Assembly (NCBI GenBank): GCA_902778245.1
Contig: CACYXH010000008.1
Location: 1-39,504, forward strand
DNA from: an uncultured Lachnospiraceae bacterium
GTDB taxonomy: Bacteria > Bacillota > Clostridia > Lachnospirales > Lachnospiraceae
Direction of reading: 5' to 3'
DNA length: 39,504 bases
Notes under the pieces: model-generated
Databases searched by the model: none
The model's input: the letters and a program-made list of their open reading frames with translations, nothing else
What the model was told of the DNA's origin: nothing
Made by a program: the position numbers and the translations under genes
Shown: piece after piece, positions 8,739-16,635 of the stretch
How the letters are laid out: every line of letters starts with the position of its first letter
Position numbering within the stretch: position 1 is the first letter of the stretch

Positions 8739-9590
8739 TTATTCTGCTTTATCAGGAATCTCCAGCGAGATCCTGCCCAGCCTTCCACAGCGGAAATCGT
8801 CTATCAGAAGCGCAGATGCCTTAGGCAGATCCAGTTCATTTCCCTTCAGGCGGCAAGATCGGTTCTGGGCAATGTCACGTAATACGTCCAGACTTTCTTT
8901 CGTTTCATCCGCCTGATACCGTTCCCTTAAGCATCCGGGATAATATTTCTTAAGATAATCGATCAGCCAGTGAGCCAATTCTTCTGAATTTAAAATTTCT
9001 TCCCGAATGGAGCCGATCAAAGCCAATTTCAGGCCTACCAGCTGATCCTCAAATTTTGGCCAGAGAATCCCCGGTGTGTCTAAAAGTTCTACATTCTTAT
9101 TCAAACGTATCCACTGTTTTCCTTTTGTGACTCCCGGTTTGTTTCCCGTTTTTGCACAGGCTTTTCCGGCAAATGAATTGATGAAGGTAGATTTTCCCAC
9201 ATTGGGAATTCCTACCACCATCGCCCGGACCGGGCGGTTCAATATTCCACGTTTCCTGTCCCGCTCTATCTTTTCTTTGCACGCTTCCTGGATCATGGTC
9301 TGTATTGATTTCATACCGGCTCCGGTTCTGGAATCGATCTTTGCCACGAAATATCCAAATTGGCGGAAATATTCTGCCCAGGCATTGTTCTGACGATCAT
9401 CCGCAAGATCAGACTTGTTCAGCAAGATGATTCTTGACTTGCTCTTTCCCAGTTCATCAATATCCGGATTTCTGCTGGACAGCGGAATACGGGCATCAAG
9501 CAGCTCGATCACCAGATCGATCAGCTTCATATCCTCCTGCATCATGCGCCGGGCCTTCGTCATATGACCCGGATACCACTGATAATTCAT
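8739..9590 (-). CDS. rbgA: ribosome-biogenesis GTPase RbgA (YlqF)
   Basis: This GTPase is needed for late 50S assembly, including incorporation of L16 and neighbours. The sequence shows the circularly permuted G-domain order of the YlqF/YawG family. G4 NKSD (58-61) comes before G1 GIPNVGKST (127-135) and G3 DTPG (171-174). A C-terminal helical ANTAR-like domain follows. Its 283 residues match the family. GAGGTAAAGT precedes the ATG. It is flanked by two lepB genes within the SRP/rplS cluster, a typical Firmicute neighbourhood. Confidence 0.96.
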   Translation of the reverse strand: MNYQWYPGHMTKARRMMQEDMKLIDLVIELLDARIPLSSRNPDIDELGKSKSRIILLNKSDLADDRQNNAWAEYFRQFGYFVAKIDSRTGAGMKSIQTMIQEACKEKIERDRKRGILNRPVRAMVVGIPNVGKSTFINSFAGKACAKTGNKPGVTKGKQWIRLNKNVELLDTPGILWPKFEDQLVGLKLALIGSIREEILNSEELAHWLIDYLKKYYPGCLRERYQADETKESLDVLRDIAQNRSCRLKGNELDLPKASALLIDDFRCGRLGRISLEIPDKAE

Positions 9591-9616
9591 ACTTTACCTC
9601 TTATTATTTTGCCGAA

Positions 9617-10171
9617 TCAGTTCACAAATCCCCTATGTTCGCTGGGGCTTAGGATAAACCATACTTTGCCCTCGATCATATCCGATTTCACCAGCCCCAC
9701 ATCCGCGAATCTGCTGTCCTCGCTGTTGTTTCGATTATCCCCCAGCACAAAGTATTCTTTATCTCCCAGTTTTATGGGATCCGCCGCCATCCCCGGATTG
9801 ATGATAGATGGGTAGTTCTTCTGTTCCAGAAAAACTTTTCCATCAATATAAATCATACCTTCAGTAATCTGGATGGTCTGACCGGGCAAGCCGATCACGC
9901 GCTTAATAATGGAACGGCTGCTCTCACTCCCATTCGGTCGAAAGGAAATGATATCCCCCGTCTCCGGTCCGCCAAGCTGATAAGCCAGCGTATTGATCAG
10001 TACAACATCTCCGCCCGACAGAGTCACATCCATAGATTGTCCTACATTTGTTCTGGCCTGACCGAAAAAATAGACCATCACATAAGCAAACATGATCACA
10101 ACCAAAATCTGAAATGTCCACCCAAGTACTACCCTTGGAATGGATTTCTTTTGTTTACGAAAAATACTCAT
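9617..10171 (-). CDS. lepB: signal peptidase I (second paralogue)
   Basis: The 184-residue membrane-anchored peptidase has a basic N-terminus and one transmembrane segment (about 14-36). The catalytic serine lies in GQSMDVTL (S46), the lysine in IIKRVIGLPGQ (K90) and the C-terminal box in VLGDNRNNSEDSRF. The serine box has MDVT where most family members, including the neighbour 8133-8690, have MYPT. The start at 10171 is preceded by AGGGAGCC; a longer frame beginning at 10201 lacks such a site. It follows rplS by about 60 bp with a hairpin in between, so its expression may differ from that of the ribosomal genes. Confidence 0.93.
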   Translation of the reverse strand: MSIFRKQKKSIPRVVLGWTFQILVVIMFAYVMVYFFGQARTNVGQSMDVTLSGGDVVLINTLAYQLGGPETGDIISFRPNGSESSRSIIKRVIGLPGQTIQITEGMIYIDGKVFLEQKNYPSIINPGMAADPIKLGDKEYFVLGDNRNNSEDSRFADVGLVKSDMIEGKVWFILSPSEHRGFVN

Positions 10172-10192
10172 ATGGCTCCCTATATGAACGAC

Positions 10193-10222
10193 GAGGGACA
10201 AAATACAATGTATTTGTCCCTC
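10193..10222 (-). terminator. hairpin between rplS and lepB
   Basis: GAGGGACAAATAC pairs with GTATTTTGTCCCTC (one bulge) just after the rplS stop. No strong U-tract follows. It may be a weak terminator, attenuator or mRNA-stabilising stem separating ribosomal protein from peptidase expression. Confidence 0.5.
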
Positions 10223-10232
10223 GCTGCATGAA

Positions 10233-10580
10233 CTATTTCACTAACTCTTTTACCTTTGCGCTCTTACCGACACGATCTCTCAGGTAATTCAGCTTTGCAC
10301 GTCTTACCTTACCAAGACGAACCACCTCAACCTTCTCAATCGTGGGAGAATGCAGCGGCCAGGTCTTTTCTACGCCGATACCATTGGAATTTTTTCTAAC
10401 AGTAAAGGTCTCTCTGTTGCTGCCGCCCTGTTTTTTCAAAACGACGCCCTCGAAAACCTGAATACGTTCACGGTTACCCTCTTTGATTTTTGCATACACC
10501 CGAACCGTATCACCTACGTTAAACTTCGGAGCATCTGCTTTCATCTGAGCAGCTTCAATGTTTTTAATAATTTCATTCAT
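10233..10580 (-). CDS. rplS: 50S ribosomal protein L19
   Basis: L19 lies at the 30S-50S interface. The 115-residue protein has the family hallmarks: an N-terminal helix, [50 protein letters not shown] and the basic end [29 protein letters not shown] lies upstream of the ATG. It follows trmD by about 87 bp. That gap resembles an L19 leader RNA and could give autoregulation. The trmD-rplS order is nearly universal in bacteria. Confidence 0.98.
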   Translation of the reverse strand: MNEIIKNIEAAQMKADAPKFNVGDTVRVYAKIKEGNRERIQVFEGVVLKKQGGSNRETFTVRKNSNGIGVEKTWPLHSPTIEKVEVVRLGKVRRAKLNYLRDRVGKSAKVKELVK

Positions 10581-10660
10581 CGTGTTGTTCCTCCTTATAC
10601 ATTCGGATGTTCTTAATGCTTACCGCAACAGAGGACCATCTCTTTCATCACAACGCAGAT
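10581..10660 (-). promoter_or_regulatory. candidate L19 leader RNA
   Basis: The trmD-rplS gap contains GGTAAGCATTAAGAACATCCG immediately before the ribosome site. This recalls the Rfam L19 leader of Firmicutes, and small stems (CATT/AATG; GAG/CTC) can be drawn. I rely on memory of the consensus, so the call is tentative. Confidence 0.45.
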
Positions 10661-10667
10661 TATTCTA

Positions 10668-11414
10668 TCATGTTTCTATTTCAAATGCAAGTAAATTTTC
10701 AAGATATTTCCTGTCTTTGACGCTTAAGTTTGCCCCCTCCAAAAGATCCGGTCGACGTTCGAACGTCCGCCTGAGAGATTGTTCTCTTCTCCATTGCTCC
10801 ACATTGCCATGGTGGCCTGACAATAAGACAGCTGGAACCTTTTTACCGCGCCATTCTTCGGGGCGGCTATACTGCGGATACTCCAACAGATTGTCCTGAA
10901 AGCTCTCAGATTGAGCTGATTCTTCATTATTCAGAACTCCCGGAACCAACCGGGAGATCGCATCCATCATCACCATAGCCGGCAGTTCCCCGCCAGTGAG
11001 AACGTAATCCCCGACAGAAACATGATCTGTCACGATCTCTTCCAGTACCCGCTCATCGATTCCTTCATAATGGCCGCAGAGAAAAACCAGCTCTTCTTCC
11101 CGCGCTAGTTCCTCTGCCAATGGCTGCCGGAATACCTGCCCCTGTGGATTCAGATAGATCACTCTTGGCTTTTTCCCAATCTTTTTCTCCAATGCCGCGT
11201 AAGCCGCGTAAACCGGCTCCGCCTGCATCACCATACCAGCTCCGCCTCCGTAAGGATAATCATCCACCCGGCCTTTACGTTTCTCTTCCGCATAGTCACG
11301 GATATTGACAGCCTCCAGAGAAATCAGCCCTTTCTCAATGGCCCTTCCAATGATGCTGGTGTTCATTCCCGCCAGGATCATTTCCGGAAACAGTGTCAGT
11401 ACATGATAGTTCAT
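10668..11414 (-). CDS. trmD: tRNA (guanine-N1)-methyltransferase
   Basis: TrmD methylates G37 of tRNAs reading CNN and some other codons, which prevents +1 frameshifting. The 248-residue SPOUT enzyme shows the N-terminal MNYHVLTLFPEM, the motif DYPYGGGAGMVMQ, LCGHYEGIDERV and the trefoil-knot SAM site VGDYVLTGGELPAMV. The start at 11414 has GGAGGGACTGCT upstream. Its ATG overlaps the rimM stop codon (ATGA), so the two genes are probably translationally coupled. A longer frame upstream is only the end of rimM in another phase. Order rimM-trmD-rplS is standard. Confidence 0.97.
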   Translation of the reverse strand: MNYHVLTLFPEMILAGMNTSIIGRAIEKGLISLEAVNIRDYAEEKRKGRVDDYPYGGGAGMVMQAEPVYAAYAALEKKIGKKPRVIYLNPQGQVFRQPLAEELAREEELVFLCGHYEGIDERVLEEIVTDHVSVGDYVLTGGELPAMVMMDAISRLVPGVLNNEESAQSESFQDNLLEYPQYSRPEEWRGKKVPAVLLSGHHGNVEQWRREQSLRRTFERRPDLLEGANLSVKDRKYLENLLAFEIET

Positions 11415-11914
11415 AGCAGTCCCTCCAGCAGATGTACTTTCATGAAACCTTCTTCTATATTCACCTGCAGGATGCACTGACGGATAGCCGGAATCAGGAT
11501 CTCCCGTTCTCCCTCTGTAACCACATAGACGTCATTAGCCCCGGTAGATAACACATCCGTCAAAGCCCCAAGTTTCTTTCCCTCATCATCTATCACAGAA
11601 AGGCCGATAAGATCGGCGATAAAATATTCATTATTTTTCAGTTTCACCGCGTTTTCTCTGGTCACATAAAGATTTTTCCGGATATATTTTTCCACATCCT
11701 CAATGTGATTCAGACCCCGAAACTTCACAATAACAAACTGTTTGAAATAGCGAACCTTCTCTACTTCCAGTTCTATTTTCTCTTTTCCTGTATCCAGCCA
11801 TACTTGTTTCAAACGGCTGTAACGTTTCGGATCGTCCGTAGTAGGAAACACCTTGACTTCCCCTTGAAGTCCATGAGTACTTGTGATAGCACCCACCTGT
11901 AAAAAATCATTCAT
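11411..11914 (-). CDS. rimM: 16S rRNA processing / 30S maturation factor RimM
   Basis: RimM binds S19 and helps mature the 30S head. The 167-residue protein has an N-terminal RimM domain (VGAITSTHGLQGEVKVFPTTDDPKRY) and a C-terminal PRC-barrel (LIGLSVIDDEGKKLGALTDVL, then NDVYVV and ILIPAI). The start at 11914 has AGGAGAGC upstream; the frame is open further upstream, but that part covers an intergenic hairpin. Its stop overlaps the start of trmD. Confidence 0.95.
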   Translation of the reverse strand: MNDFLQVGAITSTHGLQGEVKVFPTTDDPKRYSRLKQVWLDTGKEKIELEVEKVRYFKQFVIVKFRGLNHIEDVEKYIRKNLYVTRENAVKLKNNEYFIADLIGLSVIDDEGKKLGALTDVLSTGANDVYVVTEGEREILIPAIRQCILQVNIEEGFMKVHLLEGLL

Positions 11915-11945
11915 GAATTGCTCTCCTGTTCGCGTAAACAACAAA

Positions 11946-11988
11946 CCCGGCAGCCTCCAGAAGCGTATCCGTTCTGGTAACCGCCGGG
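11946..11988 (-). other. stable intergenic hairpin between khpA and rimM
   Basis: CCCGGC (11946-11951) pairs with GCCGGG (11983-11988), and an inner CCAGAA (11957-11962) pairs with TTCTGG (11972-11977). No U-tract follows on either strand, so it is not a typical terminator. It may be a processing site or mRNA-stability element inside the operon. Confidence 0.55.
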
Positions 11989-12000
11989 ATTCCAAACTGC

Positions 12001-12231
12001 TTACTGCAAAATATCCACGATCACTTTCCTGTCATCGCGGGATGCCGCAGCTTTTACAACGGAACGGATTGCCTGCGCGATCCTTCCCTGTTTTCCGATA
12101 ACTTTACCCATATCTGTAGGTGCTACCTTCAATTCAATCAGAATCGATTTTCCGTTATCCTTTTCGGTAACTACTACTTCCTCCGGATTATCGACTAGAG
12201 ACTTTGCAATTACCTCCACTAACTCTTTCAT
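12001..12231 (-). CDS. khpA: KH-domain RNA-binding protein KhpA (YlqC)
   Basis: The 76-residue protein consists of a single KH domain with the GxxG loop in DMGKVIGKQGRIAQAIR. KhpA forms homodimers or pairs with KhpB/EloR in Gram-positives, binding RNA and affecting cell elongation. The partner is not in this window. It lies 50 bp after rpsP and 86 bp before rimM, the usual Firmicute order rpsP-ylqC-rimM-trmD. Length and sequence are typical. Confidence 0.93.
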   Translation of the reverse strand: MKELVEVIAKSLVDNPEEVVVTEKDNGKSILIELKVAPTDMGKVIGKQGRIAQAIRSVVKAAASRDDRKVIVDILQ

Positions 12232-12281
12232 CTCTGCACACCTCTGTAACTGTATTTTTCACAGCTACCTGTTGAATTGTA

Positions 12282-12536
12282 TTATTTTTCGATACCTGCT
12301 GCCTTAAAGAGCTTTCCGACAACCTCGGTCGGCTGAGCGCCGTTTGCAAGCCACTTCTTAGCCAGTTCCTCGTTGATCTTGAACTCGCTGGGATCCGTAT
12401 TCGGATTGTAAGTACCGATTTCTTCGATACATTTACCATCTCTCGGAGATCTGGAATCAGCTACAACAATTCTATAGAAAGGAGCTTTCTTCTGTCCCAT
12501 TCTTCTTAATCTGATCTTTACTGCCATCTTTTTCAC
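12282..12536 (-). CDS. rpsP: 30S ribosomal protein S16
   Basis: S16 is an early-assembling 30S protein. The 84-residue sequence begins [32 protein letters not shown] when read from the second methionine; the annotated start adds MKK. ACAGGAGGTGAAAAAG precedes that ATG. It also contains the family block EEIGTYNP. A separate promoter (12566-12594) lies upstream, so the ribosomal part of the cluster can be transcribed independently of ffh. Confidence 0.97.
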   Translation of the reverse strand: MKKMAVKIRLRRMGQKKAPFYRIVVADSRSPRDGKCIEEIGTYNPNTDPSEFKINEELAKKWLANGAQPTEVVGKLFKAAGIEK

Positions 12537-12565
12537 CTCCTGTGTTCCTGTATTTACTACATAGA

Positions 12566-12594
12566 TTTATATTAACAGCTCAGAACCATGTCAA
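12566..12594 (-). promoter_or_regulatory. internal sigma-A promoter of rpsP
   Basis: On the minus strand, TTGACA (12589-12594), a 17-bp spacer, then TATAAA (12566-12571), about 30 bp before the rpsP start and after the ffh stop. Confidence 0.75.
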
Positions 12595-12630
12595 AAATAG
12601 TTTGCATTGTTTCCGGGCAGTTATACAATG

Positions 12631-13980
12631 TTAGAACGGAAGTTTAAATCTTCCCATCTTGCCGCCTTTTCCGCTGAGCATGCCGCCGTACTGTTTCATC
12701 ATCTTGCGGCTCTGCTCAAACTGCTTCACCAGCCGGTTTACTTCGCTGATATCCACGCAGGCGCCCTTTGCAATACGCTGTTTTCTGGATGGATTTAGAA
12801 TGTCGGGATTGGCCCGCTCCGCCGGTGTCATAGAGAGAATGATCGCCTCGGTTCTGGCCATCAATTTTTCATCCATCGCATCCTCGATCTGTTTTAGCTG
12901 ACCGCCGCCCATACCGGGCATCATACTAAGGATACTGGAGATGCCGCCCATTTTCTTCATCTGGTTCATACTCTCCAGATAATCATCGAAACCAAAGGAC
13001 GCCCTCTTCAGCTTCTGCTCCATCTCTTTGGCTTTCTCTTCATCGATCTGCTCCTGGGCTTTTTCAATTAATGTCATCACATCGCCCATTCCCAGAATTC
13101 TGGAAGCCATACGATCCGGATAAAATTGCTCCAGGTCGCTGAGTTTTTCTCCCATACCCACATACAGGATCGGTTTACCACAGGTGGCCTTGATAGAAAG
13201 TGCTGCTCCGCCTCTGGAGTCACCGTCCAGCTTCGTCAGGATTACTCCGTCAATTCCAATCTTTTCGTTAAACATCTCTGACACATTCACTGCGTCCTGA
13301 CCGGTCATGGCATCTACCACCAGAATACACTGATCCACATTGACCGTCTCTTTGATTTCCTGCAGTTCCTGCATCATGTCCTCATCCACATGAAGACGCC
13401 CTGCTGTATCCAGAAATACAACATTTAATCCGTGATCCTTCGCATACTCCACAGCAGCTTTGGCAATGCTGGCCGGTTTTTCCTTATCTCCCAGAGAAAA
13501 GACCTGCACGCCCTGCTTTTCACCATTGATCTGGAGCTGCCTTATCGCCGCCGGACGATATACATCACAGGCCGCCAATAACGGTCTGCGTCCTTTGCTC
13601 TTCAACTTTCCGGCAAGTTTGGCCGTGGTCGTCGTCTTACCGGCACCCTGCAGTCCCATCATCATGATGACGGTCACTTCGCTGGACGGTTTCAGAACCA
13701 GCTGCGTCGTCTCAGCCCCCATCAGGGCTACCATCTCGTCATTGACGATCTTGATCACCATCTGAGCTGGATTCAGACCGTTCATCACATCCTGACCAAT
13801 GGCTTTCTCCTGTACGGCTTTCATAAACTGCTTCACCACTTTGAAGCTGACATCCGCTTCCAGAAGAGCCATCTTAACTTCTTTCAGCGCCGCCTTTACA
13901 TCCGCTTCCGTCAGTCTGCCTTTTCCACGAAGGCTTTTAAATACATTCTGTAATTTTTCTGTTAAACTATCAAAAGCCAT
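12631..13980 (-). CDS. ffh: signal recognition particle protein Ffh
   Basis: This GTPase binds signal sequences and 4.5S/SRP RNA to deliver nascent membrane proteins to FtsY. The 449 residues contain an N-terminal four-helix bundle, then the G domain with GLQGAGKTTTTAKLA (from residue 109), DTAGRLHVDEDMM, TKLDGDSRGGAALS and GMGEKLSDLE. A methionine-rich M domain ends with MMPGMGGGQLK. The ATG at 13980 has GGAGGAG seven bases upstream; a TTG at 13986 is less likely. It begins just after the ylxM stop (TGA at 13983-13985), so coupling is likely. Confidence 0.97.
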   Translation of the reverse strand: MAFDSLTEKLQNVFKSLRGKGRLTEADVKAALKEVKMALLEADVSFKVVKQFMKAVQEKAIGQDVMNGLNPAQMVIKIVNDEMVALMGAETTQLVLKPSSEVTVIMMMGLQGAGKTTTTAKLAGKLKSKGRRPLLAACDVYRPAAIRQLQINGEKQGVQVFSLGDKEKPASIAKAAVEYAKDHGLNVVFLDTAGRLHVDEDMMQELQEIKETVNVDQCILVVDAMTGQDAVNVSEMFNEKIGIDGVILTKLDGDSRGGAALSIKATCGKPILYVGMGEKLSDLEQFYPDRMASRILGMGDVMTLIEKAQEQIDEEKAKEMEQKLKRASFGFDDYLESMNQMKKMGGISSILSMMPGMGGGQLKQIEDAMDEKLMARTEAIILSMTPAERANPDILNPSRKQRIAKGACVDISEVNRLVKQFEQSRKMMKQYGGMLSGKGGKMGRFKLPF

Positions 13981-13982
13981 CG

Positions 13983-14327
13983 TCAAAGCTCCTCCAAAAT
14001 CTCATCGGAAATCCGGATGATTACCTGCATATCCGGCATCCGTTTTTCCCGCTCCGCCAGTTCCATCTCCCGGCGCATGTCCCGAACTTTCCCCTGAATA
14101 TCCAGAAACTTTTCCACCAGATGAAGTTTCGCCTCATATTCTTCTAACTGCCTGTTGCACCGCTTGATCAAGTCGTGAATGCCTTGACGGCTCACACCCT
14201 GCTGAGCAGCAACTTCGCTGTAGGACATGTCATTGCATACCACATCCTCATAGATCCTCTGCTGGTGCTTCGTAAGCAGTTCTCCGTAGAAATCAAACAG
14301 CAATGTCTGCTGAACTATCTTCTCCAT
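13983..14327 (-). CDS. ylxM: YlxM-type helix-turn-helix SRP accessory protein
   Basis: The 114-residue protein has a helix-turn-helix (about residues 18-57, YEDVVCNDMSYSEVAAQQGV then SRQGIHDLIKR) like region 4 of sigma factors, followed by a charged coiled-coil tail. YlxM/UPF0122 genes almost always precede ffh. A streptococcal homologue stimulates SRP assembly and GTPase activity, so an SRP role is preferred over transcription. It is the first gene of the cluster and has a consensus promoter. It is normal in length. Confidence 0.93.
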   Translation of the reverse strand: MEKIVQQTLLFDFYGELLTKHQQRIYEDVVCNDMSYSEVAAQQGVSRQGIHDLIKRCNRQLEEYEAKLHLVEKFLDIQGKVRDMRREMELAEREKRMPDMQVIIRISDEILEEL

Positions 14328-14344
14328 CTGTCATCACCTTGGAT

Positions 14345-14373
14345 AGTGTACACGAAACCCAAAGGTATGTCAA
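14345..14373 (-). promoter_or_regulatory. sigma-A promoter of the ylxM-ffh cluster
   Basis: Minus strand TTGACA (14368-14373), 17-bp spacer, TACACT (14345-14350). The -35 box is one arm of an inverted repeat ATGTCAA-N10-TTGACAT (14367-14390), which could be an operator or a weak hairpin at the end of the upstream yihY-like gene. Confidence 0.8.
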
Positions 14374-14406
14374 GTACTTTTTGTTGACATGTTCGTCCCA
14401 TTATTT

Positions 14407-15252
14407 CTAATATCGCGGCCAATTCTCATCTTCAAAGCTGTCTGGGTTTTCCATATAGGCATTGATCTCGGCTCCGATAAACCACAGATACATGCAGCTG
14501 TAAAGCCAAAGCATTAACAATACCAAGGTGACAAGCCCGCCGTAAATGACAGACATATTCTTCGCGTAACTTAAATAGATAGAAAAGAAATACGAAAAAA
14601 TACACCACGACAGGGTGGCAAATACCGCGCCCGGGAACTGACTGACAAAGGTTTTTACCCGGTTAGGCAAAAATACATACAGTGCAGTAAAAATCAGCAT
14701 CAGCAGACACAGGGCGATCAGTGTCTGCAGATAGATCAAAATATCCTGATATTTTTCGAGAAGGGGGAACAAACCGCTCAGGTAGGACTGAAACCGGAAT
14801 CCAAACACCAATATCGCCGCTGCCAGGATAAACGCCACCACCATCAGCACTGTATAGGCCGATGCCCGGATACGAAGCAGAAAATAGTTTCTGTTTTCTT
14901 TTAGCCGGTGAATATTATTCAGTCCATTCATCAAGCCCAGAATTCCTTTGCCGGAAACCCAGAAAAGTGACACCGCCGCAAAGGACACCAGCGTAATTGA
15001 GCCATGATACACGTTTCCTACAATTTCCTGCACTCTGGACATAATATCCTCATTCACGATTCTCCCCAGCGCTTCCATCACCATCTCCTGGGTGAGAGGA
15101 GTAAATTTCAGCAAGGTAAACATCAACATCAAAATAGGGATCGCACTCATGATGGTGTAAAAACTCGCCTGAGCTGCGTACACATCAATACGATCATATT
15201 TCATTTTCTTCATAAATTTCAATAAAAGGTTAATCAGTTTCTTTCCCTTCAA
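14407..15252 (-). CDS. YihY/BrkB family membrane protein
   Basis: The 281-residue protein has about six hydrophobic segments. The N-terminal AAQASFYTIMSAIPILMLM matches the YihY/BrkB family, once labelled ribonuclease BN by mistake. Its transport or envelope role is unknown. The start is a TTG at 15252 with AAAGGATAG upstream, overlapping the last 23 bp of spoIID; an in-frame ATG 13 codons later has no ribosome site. The overlap implies co-expression with spoIID. The C-terminus is hydrophilic and acidic. Confidence 0.88.
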   Translation of the reverse strand: MKGKKLINLLLKFMKKMKYDRIDVYAAQASFYTIMSAIPILMLMFTLLKFTPLTQEMVMEALGRIVNEDIMSRVQEIVGNVYHGSITLVSFAAVSLFWVSGKGILGLMNGLNNIHRLKENRNYFLLRIRASAYTVLMVVAFILAAAILVFGFRFQSYLSGLFPLLEKYQDILIYLQTLIALCLLMLIFTALYVFLPNRVKTFVSQFPGAVFATLSWCIFSYFFSIYLSYAKNMSVIYGGLVTLVLLMLWLYSCMYLWFIGAEINAYMENPDSFEDENWPRY

Positions 15253-16558
15253 TGTTTTCTATCCTTTGCATGTTTTTGATCTGAAATTCCGGATAATAGG
15301 CTTCCAGTATTTCCTGCCATGTATTTCCCGCGAGAGCCATACATTTTGCTCCATTCTGAGACATTCCTATTCCGTGTCCAAAACCTCCGCCTGTCAGAAG
15401 GAACACTGTATTCTCCAGATCATCTTCTTCCATTTCCGTTTCATCATCCGCATTCTCATCATCTATCACAAACCAGGCACTGGGAAGCAGATTCAGAGAG
15501 CTGCAATTACTCCCGTCCTGAAGCACAATGCTTTTGGTTGCCAGCGCTTGCCGTATCTCATACTCTCCATTCATGCGAACCGAACCGTCAGTTCCTTCAA
15601 TCTGAAGTGCTGTAACCTGTCCGCTCTGGGTCCGCTCCAATATATTCAATTTCAGCACTTGCCCGGGAGGTTCCACATTCATTTTTTTTAAATTTTCATA
15701 GATCTCATCTGGAGAAACAGATGCGTTCCAACGATACCAAGCTTCTTCCTTCTCCAGGTCATCCTCTCTGCCCTGACGCAAGAATTGGCTGAAGTTATCT
15801 TCATTGTCAAACAGGTCTTCCCCCGTCACACCGCAGGAAGTAGAATAATAGTAAATATCCGCCGGAGTATCTTCTTCCATCAGAATCATACCGGCAGTAT
15901 CCTCCACCGCCTGCTTTGTCACTGCATCACTGTGGATGTTATTATACACTTGATTTTCCATACTGTCATCTAAAATCGCACCGTAATATCTATCCGTATG
16001 CTCCTGCATCCGTTTCACAGCGTAGGTCCTGGCACAGACCGCCTGAGCTTTCAGCGCCTCCTCCGGAAAGGAAGCGGACATTTCACTGGATACCACCGCA
16101 GGAAGATATTCTTCCAATGGAAGTTCATTGATTACAAGATAACCCTTCTCGGCTGAAGTGATTTTTAGGATTCCCCGATAGGACGGCTGCTCCTCGGAAC
16201 GTTTTAAATTGCAGATAACCAGCTCACCAGAATCATCACAGGAACCGTATATAACTGCTTCGTCCAAATTCTCTTCCGTCGCATCTCCTGAAACATCTCG
16301 TTTCTCTGTAATTACCCTGCCCGCCGGATAGACCTCCCTTTTCCCGTTTACTTCTCTGTAAAATCCTCCCGTCCCGGTTATTTTTAAACACTCATGAAAA
16401 TCTCCCATAAAATCATCATTTTTTATTAACACGCCAATAATAGGTACGACATCCTCTGCTATCGTCTGCTGTTGTTTCCCGTAATCCATGGCATAATATC
16501 GTAACATCACTGCGGCAATTATCACAGTGATCACACATGTCCAAAGTTTAATTTTCAT
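15230..16558 (-). CDS. spoIID: SpoIID/LytB-domain protein
   Basis: SpoIID is a lytic transglycosylase that helps remodel septal peptidoglycan during forespore engulfment. The 442-residue protein has one N-terminal membrane anchor (about 5-22). The SpoIID domain core is INELPLEEYLPAVVSSEMSA and KAQAVCARTYAVKRM. It ends with GGGFGHGIGMSQNGAKCMA and a tail YPEFQI. I chose the ATG at 16558 (AGAGG nine bases upstream); the frame is open for 21 more codons, but that stretch overlaps the 6S RNA terminator. It could instead be a vegetative LytB-type paralogue, since spoIIQ/spoIIID are not nearby. Confidence 0.87.
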   Translation of the reverse strand: MKIKLWTCVITVIIAAVMLRYYAMDYGKQQQTIAEDVVPIIGVLIKNDDFMGDFHECLKITGTGGFYREVNGKREVYPAGRVITEKRDVSGDATEENLDEAVIYGSCDDSGELVICNLKRSEEQPSYRGILKITSAEKGYLVINELPLEEYLPAVVSSEMSASFPEEALKAQAVCARTYAVKRMQEHTDRYYGAILDDSMENQVYNNIHSDAVTKQAVEDTAGMILMEEDTPADIYYYSTSCGVTGEDLFDNEDNFSQFLRQGREDDLEKEEAWYRWNASVSPDEIYENLKKMNVEPPGQVLKLNILERTQSGQVTALQIEGTDGSVRMNGEYEIRQALATKSIVLQDGSNCSSLNLLPSAWFVIDDENADDETEMEEDDLENTVFLLTGGGFGHGIGMSQNGAKCMALAGNTWQEILEAYYPEFQIKNMQRIENIEGKETD

Positions 16559-16612
16559 ATATCCCATCCTCTTTGAAGAATCGCTCTCTTCACCCAGATT
16601 CAGTATATGAAA

Positions 16613-16635
16613 AGAGGACATGAATCATGCCCTCT
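16613..16635 (-). terminator. Rho-independent terminator of the 6S RNA gene
   Basis: Read on the minus strand, GAGGGCATG pairs with CATGTCCTC over a three-base loop, followed by TTTT. It lies 55 bp before the spoIID start codon. Confidence 0.8.
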
